This document shows, in pieces, positions 62,001 to 64,000 of a stretch of 64,000 nt of DNA; the first letter of the stretch is position 1; every line of letters starts with the position of its first letter. The notes under the pieces were generated by a model that had not been told where the DNA came from, made no database searches, and saw only the letters and a list, made by a program, of their open reading frames with translations. The position numbers were made by a program, and so were the translations under genes. The stretch is from Frateuria flava (lineage in GTDB: Bacteria > Pseudomonadota > Gammaproteobacteria > Xanthomonadales > Rhodanobacteraceae), in contig NZ_JAGJRS010000003.1 of assembly GCF_017837635.1 (NCBI RefSeq), forward strand, positions 1 through 64,000, given 5' to 3'.

Positions 62001-64000
62001 ATGCAACTTGGCAAACTGTTTTCCAACGTCGCCGGACTGGCGCTGCTGACGCTGGTTTCCGGTGTTTCGTACCTGCCGCCCGCGCACGCGGCCGCCACCA
62101 CGGCGGGCGTCGGGCTGGACGCCCCCATTTCGATCACTAGCAACGGCAGCGTTGCGACGGCGGACAACTACACCGCCTATCCGCTGCTCAACGTCGGTTC
62201 GGTACCGCCGCTGGTGATGCTGGTGATGTCGCGTGACGAGCAGCTCTACATCAAGGCCTATACCGACTACACCGACCTCGACGGAGACGGCGTCGTCGAC
62301 ACCACTTACCAGGATGGGTTCGATTACTCCGGCTATTTCGATGCGAACCTGTGCTACGGCTACAGCAATGGACAGTTCGTTGCCGGTGCCGACGCCACGG
62401 ATGCCAACGGCAACGAGAAAGCGCACGAGTGCGACGGCACGAAGTGGAGCGGCAACTTTCTGAACTGGGCCGCGATGAGCCGCATCGACGTGTTGCGGCT
62501 GGTGCTCTACGGCGGGAATCGATCCACCGACACCAAAACCAGCACGGTACTGGAGCGCTCCTACATTCCGAGCGACCTGCATGCCTGGTCCAAGGTCTAC
62601 CTGGGCAGCGACGTCAACAAGTACACCCCCTTCACCACCACCAACACCGGTGGCAAGGGCCTGTCCATGTGCAACGTTTCGCCCAGCACCTCCGGTGCCC
62701 CGCAATTGAGGGTGGCCAAGGGCTCGTACACCGAGTGGGCATCGACCGCACGTGAGCAATGCCGTTGGCGCGACGACATCTCGGAGTCGGGCAGCGACAT
62801 CAACAAGTCGGACTCTCCGCAAAAAAGTGACGGACTGGGCAACTCGGTCTACACCGTGCGCGTGCTCGCCTGCAATTCGTCCGACTATCGCGAAAAGTTC
62901 TGCCGCAAGTACACCGAGACGCTCAGCGATGGTACGTCGGCCGACCACTGGAAGCCCGCCGGGCTGCTGCAGCGCTACGGCGAGAACGGCTCCATGCGTT
63001 TTGGCCTGATCACCGGCACCTACAGCAAACCCCGCGCGGGTGGCGTTCTGCGGCGCAATATCGGACTGTTTGCCGGTAACGCCGCCACCGGCTGCACTTA
63101 CGATCCGGCCAACGGCAAGGTCGACGAAGTCAACCTGCAGACCGGCCAGTTCTGCAACGTGGCCGCTGGAAACGAAGGCATCGTCAATACCCTGAGCCGG
63201 TTCCGCCTGACCTCGTGGAATCCGAGCACGGACAATTACGACGATTGCGGCACCTACGGCATCCTGCAGCGAGGTTCGGCGGGCACCAAGCACCTGAACG
63301 ATCCGGGTGCGGCGGGCACCGATGCGTACGATTGCAAGGATTCGGGCAACCCGCTCGCTGAGATGTATGCCGAGGCGTTGCGTTACATCGGCGGCGAGAG
63401 CGCACCCACCACGCTGTTCAACGTCAGCGATGCGGCCATCAACGGCGTTGCCGGCTTGCCGCTGGCGACCTGGAAGGATCCCTACCGGAAGCCGGAGGAC
63501 GGCGGCAATGCGTATTGCGCCAACTGCAGCATCATTGTCATCACCACGGGGCTGAACTCGTTCGACAGCGACCAGATCCCGAACGTCGCGTCACTTCCGG
63601 CGCAGGCCGATGCAGCGACCACGCTGGTGGGCAACAACGAAAACCTGTCCGGTACCAAGACCAGCGGATCGCCGCCCAAGTACCTGGTCGGACGCTACGG
63701 CGCACTGGACGGGAGCACCTATCAGGACGTCTGCACCCCGTACGAGATCGACGATCTCGCACTGGCGCACGGCATCTGCCCGGATGTGCCCTCGCTCGAA
63801 GGCGGGTACCAGATGGCCGGCCTGGCCTACGAGGCCTGGACCAACGACATCCGCAAGGACAAGACCGGCACGCAGAAGGTACAGACCTATGCGATCGCCC
63901 TCGCCGAATCGCTGCCCAGCTTCACCATTCCGGTGTGCGAAACGGGCAACGACATCGACAAATGCGCGGTCGACTTCATCACGATCACGCCGGCATGCCA
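62001..64000 (+). CDS. pilY1: Type IV pilus tip adhesin/assembly protein PilY1 (5' part; runs off window)
   Basis: Open from the start to the end of the window (about 666 codons seen), cut by the window edge. Signal peptide MQLGKLFSNVAGLALLTLVS with cleavage after AHA. Early family blocks: PPLVMLVMSRDEQLYIKAYT-DYTDLDGDG (calcium-loop-like DLDGDG), WSGNFLNWAAMSRIDVLRLV, GLLQRYGENGSMRFGLITGT and GNPLAEMYAEALRYI. The C-terminal beta-propeller typical of PilY1 is beyond the window. AGGGGA six bases upstream favours ATG 62001; an in-frame ATG lies two codons earlier at 61995. No stop or frameshift in the visible part. Confidence 0.9.
   Translation, partial: MQLGKLFSNVAGLALLTLVSGVSYLPPAHAAATTAGVGLDAPISITSNGSVATADNYTAYPLLNVGSVPPLVMLVMSRDEQLYIKAYTDYTDLDGDGVVDTTYQDGFDYSGYFDANLCYGYSNGQFVAGADATDANGNEKAHECDGTKWSGNFLNWAAMSRIDVLRLVLYGGNRSTDTKTSTVLERSYIPSDLHAWSKVYLGSDVNKYTPFTTTNTGGKGLSMCNVSPSTSGAPQLRVAKGSYTEWASTAREQCRWRDDISESGSDINKSDSPQKSDGLGNSVYTVRVLACNSSDYREKFCRKYTETLSDGTSADHWKPAGLLQRYGENGSMRFGLITGTYSKPRAGGVLRRNIGLFAGNAATGCTYDPANGKVDEVNLQTGQFCNVAAGNEGIVNTLSRFRLTSWNPSTDNYDDCGTYGILQRGSAGTKHLNDPGAAGTDAYDCKDSGNPLAEMYAEALRYIGGESAPTTLFNVSDAAINGVAGLPLATWKDPYRKPEDGGNAYCANCSIIVITTGLNSFDSDQIPNVASLPAQADAATTLVGNNENLSGTKTSGSPPKYLVGRYGALDGSTYQDVCTPYEIDDLALAHGICPDVPSLEGGYQMAGLAYEAWTNDIRKDKTGTQKVQTYAIALAESLPSFTIPVCETGNDIDKCAVDFITITPAC

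Overview
This 64 kb window is a high-GC chromosomal segment from a gammaproteobacterium, most likely order Xanthomonadales, family Rhodanobacteraceae (Dyella/Rhodanobacter/Luteibacter-like). That placement is an inference from GC content, from gammaproteobacterial genes such as rnt, and from gene orders (rnr-rlmB; queG/nnr-tsaE-amidase-mutL; rplU-rpmA-cgtA; rpsT/murJ-ribF-ileS-lspA-ispH). Almost all of it is core genome. There are 58 protein-coding genes (the last cut by the window edge), two tRNAs, one insertion sequence and an unusually rich set of intergenic palindromic repeats. I found no prophage, CRISPR array or defence island.

Layout. 0-2.6 kb: a BcrAB-like ABC exporter (minus) divergent from a DUF2975 membrane protein/XRE regulator pair, with a striking duplicated operator-like sequence between them. 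2.6-5.75 kb: gcvP behind a tandem glycine riboswitch. 5.9-10.6 kb: VOC protein, tRNA-Leu(CAG), rnr-rlmB-small membrane protein. 10.8-17.9 kb: phosphate uptake block pstSCAB-phoU (minus), rnt, and an OprO/P-type porin; candidate Pho boxes precede pstS and the porin. 18.1-24.1 kb: a DUF442-type phosphatase/sulfurtransferase and TSUP permease, nth-rsxB-like, a small exported protein, metG, panD. 24.3-25.6 kb: an IS4-family element inserted in the loop of a repeated hairpin. 26-34.5 kb: pgi, then queG divergent from nnr-tsaE-amidase-mutL. 34.6-42.2 kb: mixed metabolism (DUF1684, two crotonases, FKBP, DUF1289-nudL-sulfurtransferase, DUF4139, thioesterase). 42.2-49.7 kb: uvrA, DUF2059 protein, rplU-rpmA, cgtA, Tat-exported glycosylasparaginase, rpsT. 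49.9-57.5 kb: murJ-ribF-ileS-lspA-ispH and tRNA-Thr(CGU). 57.6-64 kb: a TPR-GGDEF cyclase and the minor pilin operon pilV-pilW-pilX-pilY1 (incomplete).

How it fits together. Phosphate scavenging (outer-membrane porin, periplasmic PstS, PstCAB, PhoU) sits in one block probably under PhoB. Glycine cleavage is riboswitch-controlled. Translation and tRNA functions (metG, ileS, tsaE, queG, rlmB, ribosomal proteins, two tRNAs) and cell-wall genes (murJ, amidase, lspA, ispH) dominate the rest.

The most noteworthy non-coding material is (i) a dispersed family of hairpin elements with two non-identical ends that behaves like BIME/REP or MITE elements, hosting an IS in its hairpin loop; (ii) a second REP-like family that occupies several gene junctions of the murJ-ispH cluster; (iii) back-to-back overlapping promoters around a perfect palindrome that appear to make queG and nnr mRNAs leaderless; (iv) the duplicated operator of the DUF2975/XRE locus. 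No wholly new protein system is evident; the novelty here is mainly regulatory and repeat architecture.
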